Assembly: GCF_015056685.1 (NCBI RefSeq)
Contig: NZ_SVFW01000027.1
Span: 1 to 53,323 of the forward strand
Reading direction: 5' to 3'
Origin: Butyrivibrio sp.
GTDB lineage: Bacteria > Bacillota > Clostridia > Lachnospirales > Lachnospiraceae
DNA: 53,323 nucleotides
Below, piece by piece: positions 41,575 through 49,824 of the stretch. The position numbers and the translations under genes were made by a program. Positions within the stretch are counted from its first letter, which is position 1; each line of letters begins with the position of its first letter. A model generated the notes under the pieces. The model had not been told where the DNA came from, ran no database searches, and worked only from the letters and a program-made list of their open reading frames with translations.

Positions 41575-42000
41575 TCAGCTTTCCTCTATTATGCTCTGAC
41601 ATTCTCTCAAAAGAGACATATCACCGCATATGACAAGCACCTCGTTCCAGCACATTTCTATTTCCTCAGGAAGCTGCTCTATATCTTCAAATCTTCTTGT
41701 TACAGCAAAGTCCTCATACCCGGTAATATCATTGAATCCATTTATCTCTCTGTCTTCCTGATCAAAGATATCCTGCATCTCATCAGATGCTTCGCCGCAG
41801 AGTGCTATGTTTTTACAGCCTCTTGTGAGGATGTCATCAGCGATATTTTTTATCAGCACCTCATCTTCAAGTTCATCTACTATAATGATTACAGTGTAAC
41901 TGGAAAGATCATGAAGCCTTTTTCCGGCGATAGCTCTTTTACCAATAAGACTGTATGTAACATTTGATGCGATCTGTTCCGGATATATATGCTTTAACAT
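41575..42000 (-). CDS. Hypothetical protein, P-loop-free alpha/beta fold
   Basis: 141 residues, MLKHIYPEQIASNVTYSLIG..., with alternating strands and helices (YTVIIIVDELEDEVLIKNIADDILTRGCKNIALCGEASDEMQDIF, then EIEMCWNEVLVICGDMSLLRECQSI). No family recognised. The ATG at 42000 has GGGAGGTG upstream. A 53-bp piece of a close paralogue lies at 50279-50331. Confidence 0.6.
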   Translation of the reverse strand: MLKHIYPEQIASNVTYSLIGKRAIAGKRLHDLSSYTVIIIVDELEDEVLIKNIADDILTRGCKNIALCGEASDEMQDIFDQEDREINGFNDITGYEDFAVTRRFEDIEQLPEEIEMCWNEVLVICGDMSLLRECQSIIEES

Positions 42001-42058
42001 TGGACACCTCCCTGTTGTACGATAAGGCTTGTTGTTTGTTGTTTCTGTTGTACTCATC

Positions 42059-42187
42059 TTACAAAATAAAGAGTCCAATAATTACACCAACTGCATATTG
42101 TGGTTTTAGCGAATGTATATTGGGTTCCACCACAAAATATGCCATGTTTAGTATCATGATGTATGTTATTTTGCTATTTGTGAAAAC
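42059..42187 (-). pseudogene. Membrane-protein tail fragment
   Basis: Minus strand reads KITYIMILNMAYFVVEPNIH then SLKPQYAVGVIIGLFIL and stops. No start region. It looks like the end of a membrane protein. The 567-bp stretch 42001-42567 holds this piece, the next one, and two hairpins. Confidence 0.3.
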
Positions 42188-42212
42188 TCATTTAGATCCA
42201 AACAAAAAAGAA

Positions 42213-42350
42213 TCAGCTCCAAATCCATCTCTGAATTCTTTGCTGATCCTCTCTTTTTCTTTCCTCCGTTTCTTCCTTCTGAGCCTCAATGAACTGCTCT
42301 TTAAACCTGGTACTTCCACACAATGTTATTACCGGATACTTCCCCTGCAT
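42213..42350 (-). pseudogene. N-terminal fragment of a nucleoside 2-deoxyribosyltransferase-like gene
   Basis: MQGKYPVITLCGSTRFKEQF then IEAQKEET... and stop, 45 codons with a GAGGAG site before the ATG. KYPVITLCGSTRFK is the conserved start of a Firmicute family that looks like nucleoside 2-deoxyribosyltransferases, normally ~110 residues or more. The helix after residue 25 has been replaced by unrelated sequence, so this is a deletion product. Confidence 0.5.
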
Positions 42351-42426
42351 ATTTTCTCCTCGCGCAAATTTAATCGGTATTTAATATATATTTCAATGCA
42401 ATTATAGTATGATAGAAACACCTCTT

Positions 42427-42504
42427 GTATAGGTTTTGGGATGCCTATACATATCATAAGACAGGCCGATGCAAACCGTTTTTCGGTTCCCTCGCATCGG
42501 TCTG
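42427..42504. other. Two hairpins upstream of nothing coding
   Basis: TGTATAGG/CCTATACA (42427-42451) and a long stem CGATGC...GCATCGG enclosing AACCG-TTTTT-CGGTT (42462-42504). The second is stable but has no T-run; it may end the monooxygenase transcript. Confidence 0.4.
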
Positions 42505-42567
42505 AATTCATCGTTACAGGAAGTCATTGCGGACTTGGGATTCTTACTTTCTTCATAGCGACTCCTG

Positions 42568-42888
42568 TCACTTTCTGATAAACTTCTCGTCATCGCCAAG
42601 CTCATCGCTCACGAATCTCTCCACAGTCATATGCAGATCGTACTTCTCACGAAGCTCTGCAAGCTGCTTCATCATTGGACTAGCATGATGAGCATCAATG
42701 GCCGCCTGGTCTGTCCAACTGTCTATCAAAAGAACTGTCTCCGGATCATCAAGTGGCCTAAAATACTGATACCTCAGATTCCCTTCCTCAGCTCTTATAG
42801 CATCCGCGATTCCTGACTTTTCCATCTCATCAGCAAAAGCCCTGGCAGCGCCGTTTTGTCCCTTATAGTAAAGATTTACTGTAATCAT
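42568..42888 (-). CDS. Antibiotic-biosynthesis-monooxygenase-family protein
   Basis: 106 residues with the ABM dimeric ferredoxin-like pattern: MITVNLYYKGQNGAARAFADEMEKSGI, EEGNLRYQYFRPLDDPETVLLIDSWTDQAAIDAHHASPMMKQL. Family members include YgiN-like quinol monooxygenases; substrate unknown. Confidence 0.8.
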   Translation of the reverse strand: MITVNLYYKGQNGAARAFADEMEKSGIADAIRAEEGNLRYQYFRPLDDPETVLLIDSWTDQAAIDAHHASPMMKQLAELREKYDLHMTVERFVSDELGDDEKFIRK

Positions 42889-42996
42889 TGATCTTTCTTA
42901 TCCTCCAAAATACATAACCTGTTTTTCCAAAAATCTTTTCTTCAAATCCTTGCTAATCATATCTGAAAGGCCGTTACTCACCGGAATATATCCATC

Positions 42997-43749
42997 TTAT
43001 TTTAGTGCAGCGCTGAGAGTGTTAGGAATGCCTCTCGGCCCTCTCACTGCATAGATTCCATACTCTGATTTAAGCCTTTCAAACGTGAATTCATCACGCT
43101 TATAGCGCTTCAAAAGCTTGATCTTCATAAGTGCTGTTATCTTAAGATTCTTATCCTCGTAGTCATAAGGAATATCCACCTCTGTCACTTTGCACTTGTA
43201 AAGGATTGCAGATACCGGAGCTCCCACATACATAAATACCGTATCGCCTTTGATGATTCCTGCTCCCTGCTTCCAATCAATCTCATCAGCTGCATCAAAT
43301 GCTGCTTCAATGTCGTAATACTTGGGATTTGCAGGGACTATCCATTCTTTTGGCTGCCTGAACTTATCCTTTTTCTTCTTTGAAGCAGTATCCAGGAAGC
43401 TGGCATCAATCATTCTGCAAACCTGCTGCAGGTCCACACTTCCATCAAGCATTATGGTTATCCATTTTTGCTTATTCATGTGATAGCCGGGAAGATATCC
43501 CTCCTGCTGCAAAAGAATGTCCCTGAGCATCAGATCATCAATCTTAATATCAATGATATCAATCCGATCATTTCTGGGAATCCCAAGCTTATCTGCATCT
43601 ACATCCATGATGATTGCAAACCATTTCCGATTATCATCATGCCTGAAAACAGCATAGTCCGGATAACTCCTCCAAAGATTCTCAGGAGAGGCCTTATACT
43701 TTTTCTTTATGTACTTAACTACTTCTTCACGAATTGAAGTCATCACCAA
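42997..43749 (-). CDS. MmcQ/YjbR protein with EVE-like C-terminal domain
   Basis: 250 residues. The first ~125 are a MmcQ/YjbR (CyaY-like) domain: YPDYAVFRHDDNRKWFAIIMDV ... DILLQQEGYLPGYHMNKQKWITIMLDG. The rest resembles the PUA/EVE fold: YYDIEAAFDAADEIDWKQGAGIIKGDTVFMYVGAPVSAILYKCKVTEVDI. EVE domains bind modified bases, so the fusion may sense modified nucleic acid (inference). Follows the nuclease gene by 3 bp. Confidence 0.75.
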   Translation of the reverse strand: MVMTSIREEVVKYIKKKYKASPENLWRSYPDYAVFRHDDNRKWFAIIMDVDADKLGIPRNDRIDIIDIKIDDLMLRDILLQQEGYLPGYHMNKQKWITIMLDGSVDLQQVCRMIDASFLDTASKKKKDKFRQPKEWIVPANPKYYDIEAAFDAADEIDWKQGAGIIKGDTVFMYVGAPVSAILYKCKVTEVDIPYDYEDKNLKITALMKIKLLKRYKRDEFTFERLKSEYGIYAVRGPRGIPNTLSAALK

Positions 43750-43752
43750 ACC

Positions 43753-44607
43753 TCATTTACCATCCACCCAATTCTTGTTTACCACATATGTTGTTCCTGC
43801 CGGAATATCAGAAACCCCATTACCTGCCGAAGATCTTACTGATCCATTCCCGGAATCTCCGCCAGTTATTATAAAAGAATTCTTGTCTACCACATTGTCT
43901 GCATCCGGTGAGAGCTTATTGCTGCCATCTGCATAACTTATATCAACTCCCGGCTGTACGTTGTAGCAGAATACGTTAAAAGAAATACCTCTGCCTTTAT
44001 CCTCTACAGAGTAAGCCTCTATCTGAACTCCATCGCAGAGAAGGTTTTTTCCTGTAAATATCGGCGTAACCCTGTACATCACATGCTTCCCGGTACTACT
44101 CACGTAATCAGCCACCTCATTCTCATAAGGCAGCATGCCTTCCACATTCATGTATCTGGTACCTGTGATCAAGTTCTTTTCATTGGCATTCTCACCTGTG
44201 AGCTGGAATCCAATCATGTGACATCTGTTATACAGAAACGGAGGATCTGTATCAATAAGTCCGGGATATTTGTTCTGTTTCCATCCGGTTGGCCTTACAT
44301 CACCAATGGACTGACGTTCCTCGGTAGGCATAAGGTCTTTTCCGATACAGGCTATCGCCAGTGTGCATCTTCCAAACTTATCAAGTTCTCCATATGTTTC
44401 AAAAGAGCTTGTGGTTATCTCATCAGCTGTAAATCCGGGTACATTTCCGTTAAGAGTAACAGAAGCACTTCCACTGTACTCCGGAATGTCTTCCTCTGCG
44501 TGAGTATTAACACTCCAGAACAGAAAAGAAGACATACTTAAGGAAAGAGCCAGTATCAAAGCAAATATTTTATTTGCAACATTCATCGTTCTTACGTATA
44601 TCTTCAT
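43753..44607 (-). CDS. Exported DNA/RNA non-specific nuclease (EndA-like)
   Basis: 284 residues. N-terminal hydrophobic signal (IFALILALSLSMSSFLFWSV then THAEE). The catalytic domain matches competence-type nucleases: DPPFLYNRCHMIGFQLTGENANEKNLITGTRYMNVEGMLPYENEVADYV. The usual DRGH is here NRCH near residue 126, keeping the general-base histidine. The tail ends in IPAGTTYVVNKNWVDGK. It degrades extracellular or incoming DNA. The start at 44607 has AAGGGAT upstream. Confidence 0.85.
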   Translation of the reverse strand: MKIYVRTMNVANKIFALILALSLSMSSFLFWSVNTHAEEDIPEYSGSASVTLNGNVPGFTADEITTSSFETYGELDKFGRCTLAIACIGKDLMPTEERQSIGDVRPTGWKQNKYPGLIDTDPPFLYNRCHMIGFQLTGENANEKNLITGTRYMNVEGMLPYENEVADYVSSTGKHVMYRVTPIFTGKNLLCDGVQIEAYSVEDKGRGISFNVFCYNVQPGVDISYADGSNKLSPDADNVVDKNSFIITGGDSGNGSVRSSAGNGVSDIPAGTTYVVNKNWVDGK

Positions 44608-44671
44608 ATCGGTATCCCTTATCAACAAAAATCAATTGCTTCTGATTACAATCCTAACCCCCATTCTGAAC

Positions 44672-44986
44672 TCATCTAACCATACGCTCTACTATTTCTT
44701 TAGTCTCATCACTGAATCCATCAAGGTCCTTCATTGAGATAACCTCATAACCCACCAATGACGCCAGATGCACATGGAAATTTGATCTTCTGACATCCTG
44801 CAAAAGAACTCCTGGATTCTTCCTGTCTGCCTTAATCTTCTTTTCAAGCTCCCAGAACTTGTCAGATGCAAGCCCATCACCTTTGAGGAACTCAATGTAG
44901 TCTTTGATCAGCTTTTCCATGTAGTTCTCCTGCCAATCAGGAAGGTACTTTCTGAAGAGCTTCCAGTCTTTTTCATTTACGTCCAT
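44672..44986 (-). CDS. Conserved protein of unknown function
   Basis: 104 residues, MDVNEKDWKLFRKYLPDWQENYMEKLIKDYIEFL ... DVRRSNFHVHLASLVGYEVISMKDLDGFSDETKEIVERM. A common small cytoplasmic Firmicute protein, sometimes wrongly called multidrug transporter. No membrane segment. Start at 44986 is preferred (AGGG upstream). Confidence 0.65.
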   Translation of the reverse strand: MDVNEKDWKLFRKYLPDWQENYMEKLIKDYIEFLKGDGLASDKFWELEKKIKADRKNPGVLLQDVRRSNFHVHLASLVGYEVISMKDLDGFSDETKEIVERMVR

Positions 44987-45002
44987 ACTACTCAACCCTC
45001 TC

Positions 45003-45214
45003 AAGCAAAATGACTTCTATCCTGAATATCCACATCCAGGCCCTCATCATATAGCAGCTTCTCTATATGCGTAGCTGCATAGTCACCAATTCCAAACACT
45101 TGCCACTCCCATCTCTTTTGACGGACAAGAAGAACAAGCAGCTCCGCCAATAAGAACATACTTGTCAGTATCATCCGCAAAATAATCTCTAAAAATATTA
45201 AGTCCTGTTACCAT
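45003..45214 (-). pseudogene. AbiEii-type nucleotidyltransferase toxin, destroyed
   Basis: ATG at 45214 overlaps the antitoxin stop by seven bases. It reads MVTGLNIFRDYF then ADDTDKYVLIGGAAC, the exact start of AbiEii-like nucleotidyltransferases, then loses the family. The frame continues VWNW stop (45083); another frame carries on to ...VFGIGDYAATHIEKLLYDEGL and stops at 45003, apparently the tail of an unrelated gene. The catalytic part is therefore deleted. Confidence 0.7.
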
Positions 45215-46152
45215 ACATACTCCTTTAGCATTTCATTTACTGATGCCTCCACCCTTTCATCGTCCATCTCATCTCTGATAGAAAGCATCACGCTTAAGGG
45301 ATCCTGAACATCTTTTTTTATCTTGTCAATAATATAGCCAAGTTCGAAAACACGGCATCCAGTATCTTCGCCTCGTCCTACCTGCTTCATATCCCTAATA
45401 CCGGATGATGCGATTCCCTTCTTCTCGATCGCATATGTTGGATAATTGTTATCAGCAAGCATGGAATACTCTGAAAGGGCAGATATTCCTGCCTTTACAG
45501 GCAGCTTTACATCCTCTTTCAGTTCAAACACTTTTATGACCGGGTTTCTCATTAGCGGGCGGAACCGTTCCCATGCTTCTTTATCACCTTTGCGGATCGT
45601 AATGGTACGGCGCCGATTCCGAACCTCTATGATTCCTATATCCATATATTCCATCTCATCAAAGCTCTTGCTTATCGCCATTTTGGATACATCAAGATGC
45701 TCCGCCAATCTAGAGACGGTATCATGATCGTACCCTTCATATAATCCCTGGAGCAATATGCGTTGTGTCAGGAAAGAAATCTGATGAACCGGCTTGAGTT
45801 CTCTTTGTTTCTTTCCCAAAAGGAGCCCCATAAACGGAAGGTACACAGTATCATTACGGATCACGAAAGGAATTCCCTCCTCCGTCATCTTATCCTTTGA
45901 GTAGAGCGAAGCTTTTTCCAAAAATACTGCAACATTCATTTGCTGTTTTTGTTCCAAAAAGGCTCGATTTTTCCTGATTTGACTAAGCCTTACATTTGTG
46001 TTGGGCTGTAAGGCTATCCATTCAACTCCGCCTGAGTTTACTTTGTAAATAACATAAGTCCCTTTAAATAAAAGTGGGAGATGATCATATAATTCTGTAG
46101 CCTCGACTAATTTAGTATCCATATGAAGCATTTCAGTAAGATATTTTTCCAT
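45208..46152 (-). CDS. AbiEi-like antitoxin
   Basis: 314 residues. A central winged helix (DTVSRLAEHLDVSKMAISKSFDEMEYMDIGIIEVRNRRRTI, ~165-205) is followed by AGISALSEYSMLADNNYPTYAI, typical of type IV antitoxins that repress their operon and neutralise an AbiEii nucleotidyltransferase. The first gene of the operon; the toxin after it is broken. AAGGA precedes the ATG, and a 13-bp inverted repeat lies just upstream. Confidence 0.7.
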   Translation of the reverse strand: MEKYLTEMLHMDTKLVEATELYDHLPLLFKGTYVIYKVNSGGVEWIALQPNTNVRLSQIRKNRAFLEQKQQMNVAVFLEKASLYSKDKMTEEGIPFVIRNDTVYLPFMGLLLGKKQRELKPVHQISFLTQRILLQGLYEGYDHDTVSRLAEHLDVSKMAISKSFDEMEYMDIGIIEVRNRRRTITIRKGDKEAWERFRPLMRNPVIKVFELKEDVKLPVKAGISALSEYSMLADNNYPTYAIEKKGIASSGIRDMKQVGRGEDTGCRVFELGYIIDKIKKDVQDPLSVMLSIRDEMDDERVEASVNEMLKEYVW

Positions 46153-46163
46153 AATGCATCCTT

Positions 46164-46198
46164 TTTAATTTGTAAACCATTTTTATTTACAAATTAAA
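46164..46198 (-). promoter_or_regulatory. Operator-like inverted repeat before the AbiEi-like gene
   Basis: TTTAATTTGTAAA (46164-46176) and TTTACAAATTAAA (46186-46198) are perfect 13-bp arms around nine bases, 12 bp upstream of the start codon. AbiEi proteins bind inverted repeats in their own promoter, so this is the likely site. Confidence 0.75.
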
Positions 46199-46274
46199 TA
46201 TAGTATACTGGTTGGAATAAATCAATTAAAATCGCGGTTTGCTTCGTAAAGGCACGGTTCATACAATATTGTGA

Positions 46275-46406
46275 TCATCTATATTCACCTGCTCTCCAAA
46301 GAAATCTTTTATCTGCTTCAACGAAGCCTCCAAAGCCCATCTTATAAAAAAGAACAAAAGCAACCGGTAACAACAAGACCTTCAAGAGTTTTCGTAATAT
46401 GAACAT
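46275..46406 (-). pseudogene. Truncated small membrane protein
   Basis: 43 codons: MFILRKLLKVLLLPVAFVLF then YKMGFGGFVEADKRFLWRAG. The first 20 residues match a small membrane protein normally found right after such an XRE gene in Lachnospiraceae (KLLKVLLLPV...); the rest is foreign, so the gene has lost its end. One base separates it from the XRE stop codon. Confidence 0.5.
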
Positions 46407-46407
46407 A

Positions 46408-46683
46408 TTAACCAATCCTCCCCTCGCGCAGCTCGTTCATCACCTTGTAAGCGATCAAACGTAAAACATATTCCGGCATGGCTCTACGGCCAAGTTCCCA
46501 CTCCTGCATGGTCCGATAAGGTACACCCAACCATACAGAAAAATCAGTTCTGCTCATACCGGACTTTTCCCTGATCATTCTGAAACAATAAGCCAGGCGA
46601 CGACGCTCAGCATCCTTGTCATTTTTGTCATACTTTTCTACTTCAATCTCGATTCCTTCGAGGTTATATATTTCCTTCTTCAT
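46408..46683 (-). CDS. XRE-like regulator
   Basis: 91 residues. HTH in the second half: RRRLAYCFRMIREKSGMSRTDFSVWLGVPYRTMQEWELGRRAMPEYVLRLIAYKV. The N-terminal 30 residues (IYNLEGIEIEVEKYDKND) are characteristic of small helper regulators of integrative elements. AAGGAGGTG precedes the ATG at 46683. A consensus promoter with a palindrome in its spacer lies about 45 bp upstream. Confidence 0.75.
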   Translation of the reverse strand: MKKEIYNLEGIEIEVEKYDKNDKDAERRRLAYCFRMIREKSGMSRTDFSVWLGVPYRTMQEWELGRRAMPEYVLRLIAYKVMNELREGRIG

Positions 46684-46696
46684 AGGCACCTCCTTC

Positions 46697-46754
46697 ATGT
46701 AGTCAATGCGTGTGTTTCTGTTTTTATTATATGTAGTCACTGACTACATGTCAA
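46697..46754 (-). promoter_or_regulatory. Consensus sigma-A promoter filled by a 19-bp palindrome
   Basis: On the minus strand TTGACA (46754-46749), 17 bases, TATAAT (46731-46726): both boxes perfect. The spacer with its edges is the palindrome ATGTAGTCA-C-TGACTACAT (46731-46749), and a third half-site TGTAGTCAATG (46698-46708) lies downstream before the start codon. A repressor bound there would block both boxes, which fits XRE autorepression. Confidence 0.85.
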
Positions 46755-46809
46755 TGTAAATATAAGGGCCAGCTAATTGCTGACCCCATCTGCTTATGCC
46801 ACCATTTTT

Positions 46810-46977
46810 CTAACCCTTTTCCCCATCATCATGCAATGTTCGTATAAGATCTATATCCCTAAGCACAAGGTCTGATCTGGTTGCAATACTTACCGATATT
46901 CCACTTCCCTGAAGCTGTTTCAGAAGAGTTCTTGTTCTTTCATATTTCTTTTCACAAGGCTGGTAAGGATCTGTCAC
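46810..46977 (-). pseudogene. Radical SAM protein fragment
   Basis: Minus strand VTDPYQPCEKKYERTRTLLK then QLQGSGISVSIATRSDLVLRDIDLI... stop at 46810. This is the middle of a SplB-like radical SAM protein (VTDPYQP and ATKSDLVLRD are conserved). Both ends are missing; the start is fused to the end of the esterase gene. Confidence 0.55.
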
Positions 46978-47642
46978 AAAATCCAGGCGATTCCCTTAGC
47001 AAGCCGAATATCAGCATCCTTAAAGTGATTTCCCGGATTCAACTCAAAAACCGTATCTATACCGCTGTCTTTGTAATGCTCATAAGTCTCTTTAGTTTTA
47101 TCTTCAACCGTGCCAAGCAGGTTATTCCTTGTTCGTGCCTCTTTATCTCCAAGAGAGAAATATACCCTGTCAGGCTTTCTCACAAAATCATTTTTGCTGG
47201 CATATTCCACAAAATCAGGAAACCACATGGACCCCGATGCACTTACGACTCTTGAAAATATATCCGTCTTATACAGGCTATAGATAGCAAACAACCCTGC
47301 CAGAGAATAACCAGCTATAGCTATATATTCAGGTTCAACAGCAAGTTCCTTCTTTATTGCTGGGATAATGGTGCCTGTCAGTTTTACAAGATACTCATCT
47401 GCACCACCTGTGCATGGACTGTCATTTTTACTTAAGGGCGGACATTCCCACGGTGACATCTCATCATCCCAGTTAATATCGCTTATAACCGCTAAATTCA
47501 CCTTCTTATCTGTCATTGAGCAAAGCGCACTGTAAATGCTGCTACCGTTTCCCTGAAATGTGTTAATAATCACAAGCGGAGCAGCCTCATCTCTGTCACC
47601 ATATAAATAAACATGCTTTCCTTCAGCTATCATTTCCTTCAT
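46974..47642 (-). CDS. Alpha/beta-hydrolase (esterase), end possibly cut
   Basis: 222 residues. Nucleophile elbow AIAGYSLAGLFA near residue 112 (GxSxxG), catalytic acid probably in YFSLGDKEART and histidine in NPGNHFKDAD. The protein resembles Firmicute esterases coupled to HxlR regulators. It ends LAKGIAWIL at a junction with the radical SAM fragment; relatives run slightly longer. It overlaps the HxlR gene by 4 bp. Confidence 0.7.
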   Translation of the reverse strand: MKEMIAEGKHVYLYGDRDEAAPLVIINTFQGNGSSIYSALCSMTDKKVNLAVISDINWDDEMSPWECPPLSKNDSPCTGGADEYLVKLTGTIIPAIKKELAVEPEYIAIAGYSLAGLFAIYSLYKTDIFSRVVSASGSMWFPDFVEYASKNDFVRKPDRVYFSLGDKEARTRNNLLGTVEDKTKETYEHYKDSGIDTVFELNPGNHFKDADIRLAKGIAWIL

Positions 47643-47878
47643 TTATCCTCTTTTGCCTCATATATCTCTTTTTCATGCTTAAAGCCCCAGTTCATGATAG
47701 AGTAAAATACAGGGAACAGATCTTTTCCCATATCCGAAAGAGAATACTCCACATGAGGAGGAACCTCGTTAAATTGGATTCTTGTAACCAGCCCGTCATC
47801 TTCAAGCTCCCTAAGGCTCTTAGTAAGCATGGTATTTGTGATTCCCGGCAGGTCTTTCTTTAGCTGTCCGAATCTCAC
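47639..47878 (-). pseudogene. HxlR-family regulator lacking its N-terminus
   Basis: Reads RFGQLKKDLPGITNTMLTKSLRELEDDGLVTRIQFNEVPPHVEYSLSDMGKDL, the recognition half of an HxlR winged helix. The first ~25-30 residues (GKWK-LIL... helix) are missing; the open frame instead runs upstream into the relic at 47950. A GTG could start it at 47878 but there is no ribosome site. It may still be made as a short protein. Confidence 0.55.
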
Positions 47879-47949
47879 ACTGTCATAGATGCAAACAAGA
47901 TTTACGATATTACATAAATCTATTTTATCGTATTTAATTTCATGTAGCC

Positions 47950-48165
47950 ATTCATATCTTCAAATCCAGGGGACCTGTATAATTCAACGGCCATATCAGA
48001 GCTCTCAAGATAGATCTTTTCAGCACCTTTTTCTCCGACTTCTCCATCCGGAAGTTCTTTTCCTTCCTCATCCATGACTTTAATCTCTGTTCCAAGCACA
48101 GACTTTCCGACAGGGAATGTGCCATCTTCAAGGACATTATCACCGATGATACTTTTGTGTGATCA
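47950..48165 (-). pseudogene. Fused fragments: adenylate-forming enzyme plus GNAT tail
   Basis: Minus strand reads SIIGDNVLEDGTFPVGKSVL then GTEIKVMDEEGKELPDGEVG, the A-domain strand-turn of an acyl-CoA synthetase/NRPS-type AMP-binding enzyme, and continues in frame with EKIYLESSDMAVELYRSPGF then EDMNGYMKL, the C-terminal motif of a GNAT acetyltransferase. Neither gene is complete. The join is seamless, so two deletions met here. Confidence 0.55.
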
Positions 48166-48253
48166 TGCGGTATTTCAAAGAGAAAAAAATTACTACTTTA
48201 TGTTGTTAAGTGTTATGTTTTATAAGGATGCTGTAGCATTTCCACTGTGATTA

Positions 48254-49633
48254 TCACACCAGTTCTTTTCCATCTACATAAACATGAAAACCGTTGGTAA
48301 CGATATTTCCCGTATCTCCGTTAAACTCAGAAATGTAGCTGTCACCTGTAAGCTCCCACGTACTGTCATCTGCAAGAGTAACAGATACATTTCCTGCTTG
48401 CCCCGAAGAATTTATAGCACCGGTGTATTCTGACTTTTCAAGATTTAACTCAAGGGATGATATATCATCTACAGTTATTGTTCCCTCGATTTTCTGGTCG
48501 GTTGCATTAAGGGTACAGTTTCCGCCGTTACTTCCATCATTGCCCCATCTTCCGGCAGAAACAATCATAAATTCTCCCGTATCTGACAATTCGAGTTCTG
48601 CATTACTAAGGCTTATAACACTTGAAGTATTGGTACAGTAGAACATAGCGCCGATGCTGCTCTTCATACTGCCGCCATTCATCGTGAACACACCGGTTCC
48701 ATCCTCTGCATCTCCCGAAGCGCTCTGATAAAGGAGCACATTGGCTTTGATACTCCCTTCTTTTGTGGACTGATCATTACCACTAAGCGTGCAGTTTTCC
48801 AGAGTAACGCTGTTTTTCCCTTCTATAATGACAGCTCTGGAGTTTTCGGAAATACATGTAGCATCAGACACTTGAATATCAGCTGTGCTGTAAATAGCCG
48901 GACATCCTCCGGTACCTGTGGAAGTATAAGTACCACCATTAACCACCATTGTGCCACCGCCTCTGTCAGACCTTATTGCTGCCTTGCTTGCACTTGTAAC
49001 AGTCAGGTTATCGGCATATAAAGTTCCTCCACCTGCAACCTGTATTCCACCTGCTCCTCCGCCGGTTACATTAACTGTTGAGTCAGATATATTTATGGTT
49101 CCACCATCATATGCAAACACACCCGTAGCATTATCTGCTTCCGCCGTTATGGTACAATCTTCCAGCGTAACTGTTGCATTATCATATGCCCTGACTGCAG
49201 CGTTAACGCCCTCGAAGCTGGAAGAATCTGGGCTTGTAGCATCTCCTGATATTTTATTTATAACAGCACCTGATACAGAAGCACTTACAGTTCCACCGGC
49301 GCCTATTGCACTCTCGTCTTCATTTTCTGCATCATAAGTCCCCCCGGATATACTCTCACCATCGGACAAAGAATATGCAAGTGTGCCGGAAGATGATTCA
49401 GATGAACTGTCTGTCTTCTTACCTGAATGAGTCCCCTTTTTCTTGCTTGAAGTTGAAGACTCTGCAGTATCGGATTCTGCAACTGCTGTTGATTCACTTT
49501 CTGCAGCGTCAACAACTGATTCAGCAGAAACCACCTCATCTGCTGCAACCTCGTTCCCCTTCGCTGTCTTCCCACATGCTGATAATGTAATACTACTTCC
49601 TATCAATAATGCCAAAATTACCCTTGACTTCAT
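48254..49633 (-). CDS. Lipoprotein with right-handed beta-helix
   Basis: 459 residues. Lipobox TLSAC (Cys ~20) after a signal peptide; Ser/Thr/Lys-rich linker to ~85; then regular strand-turn repeats of a parallel beta-helix (VTLEDCTITAEADNATGVFAYDGGTINISDSTVNVTGGGAGGIQVAGGGTLYADNLTV ...). Such proteins act as extracellular polysaccharide-binding or surface proteins; catalytic residues are not apparent. AGAGG precedes the ATG. Confidence 0.7.
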   Translation of the reverse strand: MKSRVILALLIGSSITLSACGKTAKGNEVAADEVVSAESVVDAAESESTAVAESDTAESSTSSKKKGTHSGKKTDSSSESSSGTLAYSLSDGESISGGTYDAENEDESAIGAGGTVSASVSGAVINKISGDATSPDSSSFEGVNAAVRAYDNATVTLEDCTITAEADNATGVFAYDGGTINISDSTVNVTGGGAGGIQVAGGGTLYADNLTVTSASKAAIRSDRGGGTMVVNGGTYTSTGTGGCPAIYSTADIQVSDATCISENSRAVIIEGKNSVTLENCTLSGNDQSTKEGSIKANVLLYQSASGDAEDGTGVFTMNGGSMKSSIGAMFYCTNTSSVISLSNAELELSDTGEFMIVSAGRWGNDGSNGGNCTLNATDQKIEGTITVDDISSLELNLEKSEYTGAINSSGQAGNVSVTLADDSTWELTGDSYISEFNGDTGNIVTNGFHVYVDGKELV

Positions 49634-49725
49634 ATATACCTCTTTCCGGAGCATAAAAAGAGCTCCTATGATTTATAACTAATCATAAGAGTCCAACCTA
49701 AATTCTTACTAAAAATCATTTATTT

Positions 49726-49800
49726 TTATGATAAAGAAAATCCATTGTATTCTTCAAGCACTTGTCCTATGTCACCGTCAATGCATATTGCCCTATCCAT
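49726..49800 (-). pseudogene. Short gene tail
   Basis: Minus strand MDRAICIDGDIGQVLEEYNG then FSLS stop. It has the look of a protein end, and no ribosome site precedes the ATG. Source unknown. Confidence 0.25.
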
Positions 49801-49824
49801 GATTATTTCAGGGCATGTCTGTAA

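Noticed and set aside
42329..42605. Short minus-strand ORFs
   Set aside because: They cover the two hairpins and the promoter side of the monooxygenase end; no family resemblance.
47952..48143. 63-codon minus-strand ORF as a gene
   Set aside because: It is out of frame with the recognisable AMP-binding and GNAT fragments in the same stretch.
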